Source: Tetradesmus obliquus (taxonomy: Eukaryota; Chlorophyta; Chlorophyceae; Sphaeropleales; Scenedesmaceae). Taken from it: a stretch of 64,000 nt of DNA. Location: contig CP126199.1 in NCBI GenBank assembly GCA_030272155.1, positions 5,258,501 to 5,322,500 of the forward strand, given 5' to 3'. A program made the translations under genes and the position numbers. The notes beneath the pieces are model-generated. The model did not search any database. It was not told where the DNA came from and was given only the letters and a program-made list of their open reading frames with translations. The first letter of the stretch is position 1. Each line of letters begins with the position of its first letter. Shown here one piece after another: positions 40,401-51,234 of the stretch.

Positions 40401-43180
40401 GGTGCATGGCTCGGTGTTGCTTGCAGCTGGGTGCATGGTTCGGTGTTGCTTGCAGCTGGGTGCATGGTTCGGTGTTGCTTGCAGCTGGGTGCATGGTTCG
40501 GTGTTGCTTGCAGCTGGGTGCATGGCTCGGTGTTGCCTGCAGCTGGGTGCATGGCTCGGTGTTGCTTGCAGCTGGGTGCATGGCTCGGTGTTGCCTGCAG
40601 CTGGGTGCATGGTTCGGTGTTGCCTGCAGCTGGGTGCATGGCTCGGTGTTGCCTGCAGCTGGGTGCATGGCTCGGTGTTGCTTGCAGCTGGGTGCATGGC
40701 TCGGTGTTGCTTGCAGCTGGGTGCATGGCTCAGTGTTGCCTGCAGCTGGGTGCATGGTTCGGTGTTGCTTGCAGCTGGGTGCATGGCTCGGTGTTGCTTG
40801 CAGCTGGGTGCATGGTTCGGTGTTGCTTGCAGCTGGGTGCATGGCTCGGTGTTGCTTGCAGCTGGGTGCATGGCTCGGTGTTGCTTGCAGCTGGGTGCAT
40901 GGCTCGGTGTTGCTTGCAGCTGGGTGCATGGCTCGGTGTTGCTTGCAGCTGGGTGCATGGTTCGGTGTTGCTTGCAGCTGGGTGCATGGCTCGGTGTTGC
41001 TTGCAGCTGGGTGCATGGTTCGGTGTTGCTTGCAGCTGGGTGCATGGTTCGGTGTTGCCTGCAGCTGGGTGCATGGCTCGGTGTTGCTTGCAGCTGGGTG
41101 CATGGCTCGGTGTTGCTTGCAGCTGGGTGCATGGCTCGGTGTTGCCTGCAGCTGGGTGCATGGCTCGGTGTTGCTTGCAGCTGGGTGCATGGCTCGGTGT
41201 TGCTTGCAGCTGGGTGCATGGTTCGGTGTTGCTTGCAGCTGGGTGCATGGTTCGGTGTTGCTTGCAGCTGGGTGCATGGTTCGGTGTTGCTTGCAGCTGG
41301 GTGCATGGCTCGGTGTTGCCTGCAGCTGGGTGCATGGCTCGGTGTTGCTTGCAGCTGGGTGCATGGCTCGGTGTTGCCTGCAGCTGGGTGCATGGTTCGG
41401 TGTTGCCTGCAGCTGGGTGCATGGCTCGGTGTTGCCTGCAGCTGGGTGCATGGCTCGGTGTTGCTTGCAGCTGGGTGCATGGCTCGGTGTTGCTTGCAGC
41501 TGGGTGCATGGTTCGGTGTTGCCTGCAGCTGGGTGCATGGTTCGGTGTTGCTTGCAGCTGGGTGCATGGCTCGGTGTTGCTTGCAGCTGGGTGCATGGTT
41601 CGGTGTTGCTTGCAGCTGGGTGCATGGCTCGGTGTTGCTTGCAGCTGGGTGCATGGCTCGGTGTTGCTTGCAGCTGGGTGCATGGCTCGGTGTTGCTTGC
41701 AGCTGGGTGCATGGCTCGGTGTTGCTTGCAGCTGGGTGCATGGTTCGGTGTTGCTTGCAGCTGGGTGCATGGCTCGGTGTTGCTTGCAGCTGGGTGCATG
41801 GTTCGGTGTTGCTTGCAGCTGGGTGCATGGTTCGGTGTTGCCTGCAGCTGGGTGCATGGCTCGGTGTTGCTTGCAGCTGGGTGCATGGTTCGGTGTTGCC
41901 TGCAGCTGGGTGCATGGCTCGGTGTTGCCTGCAGCTGGGTGCATGGCTCGGTGTTGCTTGCAGCTGGGTGCATGGTTCGGTGTTGCCTGCAGCTGGGTGC
42001 ATGGCTCAGTGTTGCTTGCAGCTGGGTGCATGGCTCAGTGTTGCCTGCAGCTGGGTGCATGGCTCGGTGTTGCTTGCAGCTGGGTGCATGGCTCGGTGTT
42101 GCCTGCAGCTGGGTGCATGGTTCGGTGTTGCCTGCAGCTGGGTGCATGGCTCGGTGTTGCTTGCAGCTGGGTGCATGGCTCGGTGTTGCTTGCAGCTGGG
42201 TGCATGGCTCGGTGTTGCCTGCAGCTGGGTGCATGGCTCGGTGTTGCTTGCAGCTGGGTGCATGGCTCGGTGTTGCTTGCAGCTGGGTGCATGGCTCGGT
42301 GTTGCTTGCAGCTGGGTGCATGGCTCGGTGTTGCTTGCAGCTGGGTGCATGGTTCGGTGTTGCTTGCAGCTGGGTGCATGGCTCGGTGTTGCTTGCAGCT
42401 AAGTGCATGGTTCGGTGTTGCCTGCAGCTGGGTGCATGGTTCGGTGTTGCCTGCAGCTGGGTGCATGGCTCGGTGTTGCCTGCAGCTGGGTGCATGGCTC
42501 GGTGTTGCCTGCAGCTGGGTGCATGGCTCGGTGTTGCTTGCAGCTGGGTGCATGGCTCAGTGTTGCCTGCAGCTGGGTGCATGGCTCAGTGTTGCCTGCA
42601 GCTGGGTGCATGGTTCGGTGTTGCTTGCAGCTGGGTGCATGGCTCAGTGTTGCCTGCAGCTGGGTGCATGGCTCAGTGTTGCCTGCAGCTGGGTGCATGG
42701 TTCGGTGTTGCCTGCAGCTGGGTGCATGGCTCGGTGTTGCCTGCAGCTGGGTGCATGGCTCGGTGTTGCTTGCAGCTGGGTGCATGGCTCGGTGTTGCTT
42801 GCAGCTGGGTGCATGGCTCGGTGTTGCTTGCAGCTGGGTGCATGGTTCGGTGTTGCTTGCAGCTGGGTGCATGGTTCGGTGTTGCTTGCAGCTGGGTGCA
42901 TGGCTCGGTGTTGCTTGCAGCTGGTGCATGGTTCGGTGTTGCCTGCAGCTGGGTGCATGGCTCGGTGTTGCTTGCAGCTGGGTGCATGGTTCGGTGTTGC
43001 CTGCAGCTGGGTGCATGGTTCGGTGTTGCCTGCAGCTGGGTGCATGGCTCGGTGTTGCTTGCAGCTGGGTGCATGGCTCGGTGTTGCTTGCAGCTGGGTG
43101 CATGGCTCGGTGTTGCCTGCAGCTGGGTGCATGGCTCGGTGTTGCCTGCAGCTGGGTGCATGGCTCGGTGTTGCCTGCAG
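37412..43180 (+). repeat. Giant 29-bp minisatellite, about 199 units
   Basis: Unit CTGGGTGCATGGCTCGGTGT + TGCCTGCAG. The span of 5769 bp equals 199 x 29 minus two, matching two units that lack one base (near 39964 and 42921). Almost all variation falls at three positions: C/T in GGCTCG, G/A in TCGGTG, and C/T in TGCCTG. Because 29 is not a multiple of three, all three forward frames stay open almost end to end, giving artificial ORFs over 1,600 codons; the only forward stop comes from a TAA near 42401. Reverse frames are cut wherever the A variant creates TGA. Each unit carries an acceptor-like TTGCCTGCAG. Ten-unit strings recur 783 bp (27 units) apart. Confidence 0.97.
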
Positions 43181-45183
43181 CGTGCAGGACGCCGCGGGGT
43201 ACAGCGCCATCGTGTGCCCTATGGTTACACAGTGCAGCGTGGCAAACTACCCCTCAAAACAGGTTCAGCATCAGCCGTGCGGCTGTGCTTCTTGGCAGCA
43301 GTAACTGCTACAGAAAGACCTTGCGTTAATATGGCAGGCATCTCTGGCTTGATCAGTTGAAATGTGGGGTGTTTACTCATGGCAGCTATCATGTGTTGTG
43401 GTTGTACATCGCTTGCAACTGTCCAATCAGCATGTACTGCTGGAGCTACCAGCCATGCAGCAAGGGTGTGGTACTACCCACATTATCAGCATTGCTTGAA
43501 GGTGCGCAGCTGTGCATGACCAGCGTCCTTCGGGATCCTGTCTTTGTTTGAAATTCGTCATTTTACATGATGTGCTGCGCAGCTCAGCGTGTGTGCTCGC
43601 TGCCTGGTGCATTAATTGCACGGCGCGGAAGCGCTTGATCAGTCAACCGTGCACGGTGACAAGTGTGAAGTGTTTAAACATGCCAGATGCCATGTGTTGT
43701 GGTTGTACATCGGTTGATGCAACTGTCTGATCAGCATGTACTGCGTTCTGCCTTGTGCAACAGGCACCCCTGTGAGTTGTTCTAAAATGCCTGCTGTTTG
43801 GTGCCGTGGTTGCATCGACTTTGGCGGGGGTCTTCTGGCTTAGCAGTGCTTGAAGGTGTGCAGCTGTGCATGACCAGCGTCCTTTGGATCCTGGCTTTGT
43901 CTAGAATTCGTCATTTTGCATCGGTTGGTGTCTGATAAGCATGACCTGCTGGTGCTGTCCTGTGGAACAGGCTACCCTGTCATGTCTGCTTGGCAGCGTA
44001 TGCATGTATGCAGATGCTGAGGGATGTATGAGGCTGCAGGATTGCTCGCGGCAGGCATGCTTGGCGCCACTCAATTGATGCAAAATGACGAATTCTAGAC
44101 AAAGCCAGGATGCCGAAGCACGCTGGTCATGCGCAGCTGCGCACCTTCAAGCAATGCTGAGCCAGAAGACCCCCGCCGCGGCCAAATGATGTGTTGATTA
44201 TTGGTGCTTCAGCCGATTGGGATGTGGTTGCGCCCTCATTGCTTTCGTAATATACCTGCTACCATCAGTATTAAAAGCTAAGACCACCAGTGCTGGCCAG
44301 CACAATGGTGCTGGAGGTGACGCACTGAGGGTGTTACTGACAACGCAGCACCAGGGCTACCTCTGACTACAAAGGAGCAGAAGACCATCAGTGCCGTTGC
44401 CCCCCAGGCCATCGTGGCTACTGAGGGCGGCACTGACCAGGTTTTCTTTTGAATGCAGGTGATACTAGAACAAGTAGGAGGAGCAGCAGCACCACAACAT
44501 TGAAGTTGAAGTAGCCATGCTGGTCCTGGGGGGGCCCTTCTTGCTGTGTGAGTACGCATTATGTTGCATGCAATGATTGACCTGTAGTGATTGACCTGCT
44601 TGCACGTTGTACCAATCTTATACAATGGTGCGGTGTACTTGCTCTTTGAAACACTGCAATTGTACTGTGGCCATGGGCAGGAAACCCCGTGGCCATACTG
44701 TCGCTGAAGTGTGTTTCTTTGGAAGCCGGCGGCGCCACATGTTTCTACGTAGTTATTTCAAATGTTTTGTGCCTGTGCGTGCGGCCTTCAGTGGTGATCT
44801 AACCCCCACACACAACTGGGCTCGATTGCCCTCCTAGTCCTCAAGGCTCTTACGCTGCAAAACTTTGGTTACAGCGGTCATCGTGCATCACATTTAATAT
44901 TGGAAGTCCCTTCTACAAATTATGAGGCAGTTTTTATCCTCAGATTCTGCCACAACAAAGGCCAGTGAATCAGCTTTGACGTCCGAACTTCCGAACCCGC
45001 TAGGATACTTCACTTCTTGTTGTGTCTAAGCCAGCACGTGAGTGCAGCGGTCTCATGATCTTCATGTTTTTGTTGCTGTTTGTTAATACGCTTCTTTAGA
45101 CACCGATCAGCAGCTCTGACGATCCTCCTTGCCACAGCGGGTTGTCGCCAGCCTCTTGTTCGGTTAGCAAACAGTGCCCAAAC
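43181..45183. other. Array downstream flank and SBP upstream region
   Basis: Just after the array, 43181-43271 is open (reading VQDAAGYSAIVCPMV) and could be an exon remnant, family unknown. Then come a degenerate tandem duplication (about 43360-43570 against 43660-43915), an inverted repeat (43819-44187), and the presumed promoter and 5' UTR of the SBP gene. Confidence 0.4.
43819..44187. repeat. Foldback element with about 103-bp inverted arms
   Basis: Left arm 43819-43921 (TTGGCGGGGGTCTTCTGGC ... GAATTCGTCATTTTGCAT) is the inverse of right arm about 44078-44187, with a loop of about 157 bp. Arms differ at several positions. Related single-arm pieces lie near 43484-43566, 30960-31000, 51005-51030 and 61245-61290, so this is a dispersed, probably non-autonomous repeat. 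No transposase is seen. Confidence 0.75.
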
Positions 45184-46301
45184 ATGCGTGAAACGGCGAG
45201 ACCAGCGCACTGCCAGGTGAGTAGGCGGACGTGCACGCCAGGGGCGGAAGCATCCGGAACCCAGTGGGTTCGCCAGCAGTCAGCCCATGCCCGTCTGCTC
45301 GCCGAACCGACCCATCCCTGCGTGCTTGCAGGTCAGCGGCTGCAATGCTGCGCTGAGCAGCACTGCAAACCGCTACTGCTGGAAGAAGCGGGCGTGTCCG
45401 GACTGCCTCAAGGTAGGGGACCGGCCAGGACGGACATTGCTGTTCACCAACACGCAGTGCCTTAGCTATAGTTCTCACGTTTTGCACGTGACGACAGTGT
45501 GTCTGTGCTTGGCGTATGCAACGGTCCGCCTGGCGTGGGTCACATGGCGCCACCACACGTATCCGTCGCACTGCAGTCACCCGTTGGCCTGAACCCACGG
45601 TTATCTAGCCACTTGCCTTACGCATAATTGTTATGTTCCCGCACGCTACATTTCCGGTCGGCAAGTACTGCATGTACATGTGCAGGCAGCCTGGCCGCGC
45701 CTGGTGCCACTGCCTAACCATGACAGAATCATGGGATGCAAGCATGCGCTGGCTGCTATCAGTCACTGTTTACAGCTCCTACAACACACCCACACACCAT
45801 TGTTCTTCGTGCCTGATCCCTCTCTGACCGGCTGCAGGCCCCCATCGTCACCTTGGGCGACTCAGACGAGCAGCAGCGCTTCTGCCAGCAATGCGGCCGC
45901 TTCGAGCCGCTGTCGCTTTTTGATGGTGACAAGCGCAGCTGCCGCAAGGGCCTGCAGCGCCGCCGCGCCACAGACAAGCTCCGCCATGCAGCAGCCACAG
46001 CAGCTGCCGGCATGCAGCAGCACTTTTGCATGCCTGCTGGCACCCACCAGGCCTGCATGTGTGGCGGCTGCAGCACAGCAGCAGCAAGCTTCCACATGGC
46101 TGCTGCATTCCAGCTGCAGCAGCAGGCTGCAGCGCAGGCAGCCATGTTTGAGGGCTGCAGCTTCCCAGCTGCAGCTGCATACCAGGCTGCAGCTCCCGCT
46201 GCCAAGCGGCTGAAGCTGGACAGCGTTACTAACAACCAAAATAACATCCAGGGCATCAGCTTCGCATCAGGCACACCCCACCAGGAGATGCTCTGGGCTG
46301 C

Positions 46302-46339
<38 letters not shown>

Positions 46340-46638
46340 GTGCTGCAGCAGACAGTGACCTGGCAGCAATGATGCAGGCCTTCCAGAATGACCACATCAA
46401 GGAGTGGGCATCAGCTGAGCTTGAGGCAGAGTGCCAGCTGGAGCAGCAGCTGCAGCAGCAGCAGTCTGCTGTGTCAGCGCTCACAGCCGGCACAACTGTC
46501 ACTATCAACAACAACAGCAACAGCGCCGGCTTCCCCAGCCACCACCTGCCACCTCTGGGCAGGCCGATCTGGTGCATGGACAGTGACACCGGCAGCAGCG
46601 GCAGCAGCGAGGGGACCGGCTTCTCCCCTGCACCTGCC

Positions 46639-46673
<35 letters not shown>

Positions 46674-47208
46674 GAGTGCTGCTGCAAGGGCAGCAGATGC
46701 AGATAACGTCCTAGACGGCCTGCTCGATGTGCTGTGTGTTGAGCTGACAGCTCGCGCGGCAGGCGGGCCTGCTGCTGCTGCTGCTGTGAGCGCGGCATCC
46801 TCCGGAGGCACCTTTGCTGCAACACAGCACAACAACAGCCCAGCATTGGCAGCATCTGGCCTGCACATGCAGCAGCCTCTGGAGCTGCCAGCAGCAGCAG
46901 CAGGTGGATCTAACATCAGGGCGTCGCTGGCAGCCATTAAGGCTGAACTGCAGCAGGTGACAGCCTCCCTTGCTGGCCACACAGCAACAGCAGCAGCAGC
47001 AGCAGGGCCTGCCATGTCCAGTGTTGCGCAGCTGATGCCAGTACTGCAGATGCAGCAGCTGCCTGCTGCGGCAGCAGGCGGTGGAGGTGCTGCTTCTGCT
47101 GCTGTTGCGCAGAGGCTGGAGGCCCTGCAGCAGAAGATGTCTCAGCTGTCTGGCCATCTGGCACAGCTGCACGCTGTGCAGAATGTGCAGAGCTGGGTGC
47201 TGGTGTGA
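45184..47208 (+). CDS. SBP-domain (SQUAMOSA-promoter-binding-like) transcription factor
   Basis: Plant/green-algal DNA-binding regulator. Three exons close in phase to 494 aa: 45184-45216, 45332-45412, 45838-47208. The SBP box occupies roughly residues 9-70: HCQVSGCNAALS, RYCWKKRACPDCLKAPIV, QRFCQQCGRFEPLSLFDGDK and RSCRKGLQRRRATDK, ending in the basic nuclear-localisation part. Both metal-binding loops are recognisable. At the usual His positions I read Cys (PDCLKAP) in the first finger and Glu (CGRFEPL) in the second. Downstream is a long Gln/Ala/Ser-rich region with no second domain, but a Cys/His-rich patch (HFCMPAGTHQACMCGGC) follows. The ATG at 45184 puts the SBP box at the extreme N terminus; an additional upstream exon is possible. 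Target genes cannot be inferred. Confidence 0.88.
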
Positions 47209-48439
47209 GCTTGACTACAGCTTGCTGCTGCTCGAGATACCTTCTGGTCAGGCAGGACTGCAACAAATGACGTGTGTGACACTGTGCATGAGTTGCCATC
47301 GGGTGTTGTGCGCCTCGGGTGTGAACCTGTTGTGTTGATCTGCACGTGTTTTGAGGATTTGCCGAGGTTGAAGGGCGTGAGTTGGTGTGCTGTGTGTAGC
47401 GTATTGCCAACTGGGTGAACCGTCTCAGATCTACTGGGTTTTTTTTTTCGCGGAGAGGGTGGAGGTGGAGGTGTGCAGGGCTCTGCCTATGCAAGCATTA
47501 GCAGGATTGCTTGCACCTTGCTTACGTTGATTTGGTGCTTCCTTATTGCTTGATGGCTTGGCACTATTATGACTTGTTACAAACCGTGAGATCAGGGCGT
47601 GAAACAGCGGCAGAACATTGAACGTGCTTTGGGTGAATGCGGCTGCTGCCGTGAGGAGGTTGTGGTGGATGGTGTAGGGATGCAGCCTGTGGCGCCATGG
47701 TGCAACAGTGCCTGCTGCACTACTGACAAAAAATCTTGAGCAGATCGTGACACAGCATCAGGTTTTGTGACAGGTGTGGATGCGTGTTGGTGGCTTGTGT
47801 GTGCTGAGCACTGTACAGTAGTGCTTCTGCCCTGTGCAAAGGTTACTGCGCTAGCCTGGTGTTGTGTGTATCAGGTGTTTGTGTGTCGTATTGCTAGGCC
47901 ACCAGGGCACTGCTGCGCTGGGGGCTTGGCCTATGCTGTGGGTTGCTCCTGAGAAGCAACCAGTAGATGCATTGTCCAGCACTGCAAAAACAGACAGTGC
48001 TCTTTGAATGGCTTAACCCGCAGGATCGTTTTTGTTGGTGGCATGGCGGTTATTATGATGGAGAGGTTGGAGAGGTTGGAAAGTTTTGCTCCTGGGTCTG
48101 TGTAGTAGAGCCACTGGGCTGTGGTACCCTGGTATTGCAAAAACAGCATGAGCAGTGTCAACCTGCCTCCTGCAACGCTGTGTACAGCCAAAAACAGGAT
48201 CGGCATGCCTTTGTGTGTGTTGTGCATTATGCACAGACCTACATTGCGTGCCATTCTCTGGTGCGGTCTTTGCAGGTGCATCAGCAGGGGATGTGCCACT
48301 AGCTGAAACAGGAATAGCGCAGGGGTAGCGCATTTGTATGCATTGCCGAAACCTAGCTTCAACGGATCGGGTGCATTTTGGTGTGCTGCTGCTGAAGGCT
48401 CGCACATTAAAGGCATGCCTGTGCCTGCGCTAGCAGCAC

Positions 48440-48560
48440 ACGTTAGTACGGGCGTCAGTTGGTGGCTGCTGCTGCAGCACATCAGCCGTCAGTTGGTACC
48501 TGCTGCTGCAGCACATCAGCCGTAAGTTGGTATCTGCTGCTGCAGCACATCAGCCGCAAT
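48440..48560. repeat. Three-unit tandem repeat, about 40-bp period
   Basis: CGTCAGTTGGTNNCTGCTGC followed by TGCAGCACATCAGCCG is repeated three times with one or two substitutions per unit. Confidence 0.85.
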
Positions 48561-50826
48561 GTTGTCAATGCATAGATTGGCGCCTAACAACAGCAGGTGC
48601 CACATAATAAGGGGCAGGCAGCGCGTATGCGCTGACTCGCTGACTGTGGAGCCTCCTTTTGGGTTCAGGGTTGACTAACGCATGCTATGTTGACTGCATG
48701 CACACACTTTGTGTGCAGGTTTCGGTTGTTGTTGGGGTTTGAGGGTGCTGCTGATGCACTGCCTCGCCCCGAGTTCTGGTTTGAGTTTTCAACGAAATAA
48801 GCAACGTGTTGCAGGTGCAGTGCACAGTTTGCGCTCCAGCACGTGAGTAGCTGGCTGCATTGCCCAAAAACATCAACACGCAGGTTTGGAGCGCTTGAGC
48901 TGTCGCGTGCTGCAAGCTGGCAGTGTGTTGCAGCAGGTGCACTTCCAGTTCTGCGCTAGACGGTGCTGTGTGTTGAGTCGCTACATGTCCTACTACTCTC
49001 TGGTACTAAGGCTCCATGTCACATGGCAGGCGACCTGTATTGCTGGGATCAATGAATAGCACGGCTGCGCGCGTTTGGTGCTTGTTAGGTTTGCGTACAT
49101 CGTGGCTGAATGCTCTGTGTGTGTATACTATCCGGTGTGTTGGATGTGGCCGCCTGTCAGCAACGGCTGGCTGAGGCAAGGGCACCAGGAGCCACCACTT
49201 TTGAGCTGGCTAGTGTCTGTGCACGCAGATGATGGTGTTTGCAGCTCCTTTGGCTGCTTCGTTGTGTCCTTGCGTGCTTGGATAGTAGCAACCAGCGGGG
49301 CGGGCTGCGTTTGGTGTTTCTGACTGATGCGTTCCTACAGCACCGTTTTTGTTGGCTGTGTTCGGCACTATTAGCCATAGTGTGGCTATAGCATCTGCAC
49401 CGTTGTGATGCGTTCTGATCAATGGATGCTGCTCAACCGTGTGCATGCAACAGCGTGCACCTGGTGGTGTGTGTTTGAGGCTACGTTGTATGGTATGTCT
49501 CCTGAAAAGTACCAGTGTTGGCTGTCTGCCATGTGTGGTTTGTTCCGGTGGTTAGCAGACGCAGTATGTCAGATGCACAGTCTCACAGCCTGCCACACAG
49601 ATGACAAGGAAACGCTTGCGTGCAAAAGCATGGTACTGACAGTGTCATGCTGCGCTGTGCCTAGTATCTGACCCAGATGGCTGCATCAGCTGGCGTTGTG
49701 TTGGTTGATTTGCTCTTGCTAGCCTGGTGAGAGTGTGGCGTCCATGGCACCTGCCCCAAAAGGAGGTGCTGTAGAGGCCTGCCAGCCATCATGCTGATTG
49801 TCCAGGTTGCTGCTTGTGTGGGGCGTCGGTGGCATTGCAGAGCAGCAGCTCTGCCGGGCGCACAGCATGCTTGAGCTTGCATGGTGCTGCGTGCCTGTGC
49901 TGATCTACACCGCGTGCTGACGTGCATATGCCAGGAAGCAGCACGGCTGTGTTCAGCTGCATCGGCTGGTGCTTGACAGCGTTGATTTGGTTTGTCGCAA
50001 CTGAGATAGTGTGGTTGGCCTTTTCACAACGCATGGTATGTTGGCGATGTCAGGTGTCAGTCTGTATGTGACTTGCATACAAAAGCACTGCCAACAAACA
50101 ATACTATTCAGGTATTGACACTGCTGCAAGTGTATCACTTTGCGGCAAACATTGAGGGCGCTACGGTGCTGCTTGGTGGCTGCTTGTTTACAATGCTGCT
50201 GTGCTTGTTCAGCGAAGCGGCCCCTGGATACGGTGGGGGTCCACTGTTACTTATCCTTCGTGACAGGACATGGCATTCCATGAGCTGGCAGGGGTTACAG
50301 GAATGTGAACCAACGCATGACTTCATTCAGCGGCAGCTGCATGCACACACTATGTGCATAGATGCTGTGAATCCATCTGTGCTTGCCACGTGTACAGCAA
50401 GCTCCGAAGCCTGCTGACCTGGCAAGCGTTGACCGAGCTGCTGCTGCAGCGACGCATGCACTATGTCATTTGATTTACTTGACAGCAGCCAGTGCCAGTG
50501 GTTCTCTGCTGCTGGCAGTTGCCAGCTCACAAAGTACCACGCTGTGCGGTGCTGGTCTATGCTCAGAAGGCTGCGAGCGATGTTGCGGCTTTTCCACAAC
50601 TGCTGAATGCGTCTGCCAGCCTGCACAGCCGGTCTTGGTGTTACTGTGTGTCTTATGTTCAAGGTGACTATACTGCTTTGTGGCAGGGTGAGCTGAGCTG
50701 TCTGCAGCTGCCTGTTCATGCCAGGTGTCCGTTGCCCAAAGTAACTTTTAATGCAATTGTCTTACACGTTCCCACCGCATATGAACATGCAGCGTGATTG
50801 GACCTCAACGCGACACTTACGGCTGC

Positions 50827-50872
50827 AGGCCTGTACAGGCTGTAAAAAGGTTTACAGGTAAACAGGCCTGCT
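50827..50872. other. Short near-palindrome
   Basis: AGGCCTGTACAGGCTG ... AACAGGCCTG with an inner GTAAAAAGGTTTAC forms imperfect nested inverted repeats. It may form a hairpin in DNA or RNA; no element family is assigned. Confidence 0.5.
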
Positions 50873-51234
50873 CTCCACCTCAAAGACACGTAACCAGGAT
50901 GAGACGCCGCCAGTGCTAGTTGCCAAACGGTTAAACACAACGTTACACCGCCTCGGAATAGGTTGCCTGGCTCTACACAGCCCCGCCACTGGCTGAGCAC
51001 TTCTATTGTCAAATGACGATTTCTAGACAAAGCCGGGATCTTGTATCAGCTGTTCTGCACACAGCACATCATCATCATCATCATGTTACCATTTAAGCCA
51101 TAGCAACGTCGCCATCGGCCCCGCGCCCCACAGCACATCATGTTCTTTGTACGCTCATTTGTTGGCCTCATTCCTTGGCATCTCACCACCTCCAAACCAG
51201 AATTACCAGCACTCAACACACCTATGTACTCTAA

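Larger units (their letters stand above)
47209..51234. other. Convergent intergenic region, SBP to SMP-30-like gene
   Basis: About 4 kb between two converging genes. No exon with family motifs was recognised on either strand. It holds a three-unit tandem repeat (48440-48560), a near-palindrome around 50827-50872, and a short piece of the dispersed foldback family near 51005-51030. Confidence 0.45.

Noticed and set aside
37412-43180. CRISPR array
   Set aside because: Units are directly abutting with no spacers and the genome is eukaryotic.
37064-43360. Very long ORFs (over 1,600 codons) in all forward frames across the array
   Set aside because: They follow from a 29-bp unit without forward stops in any frame. 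No start context, domain or codon bias supports a protein.
47960-48480. Overlapping ORFs on both strands after the SBP gene
   Set aside because: No recognisable domain or splice structure; mirrored ORFs are typical chance frames in GC-rich DNA.
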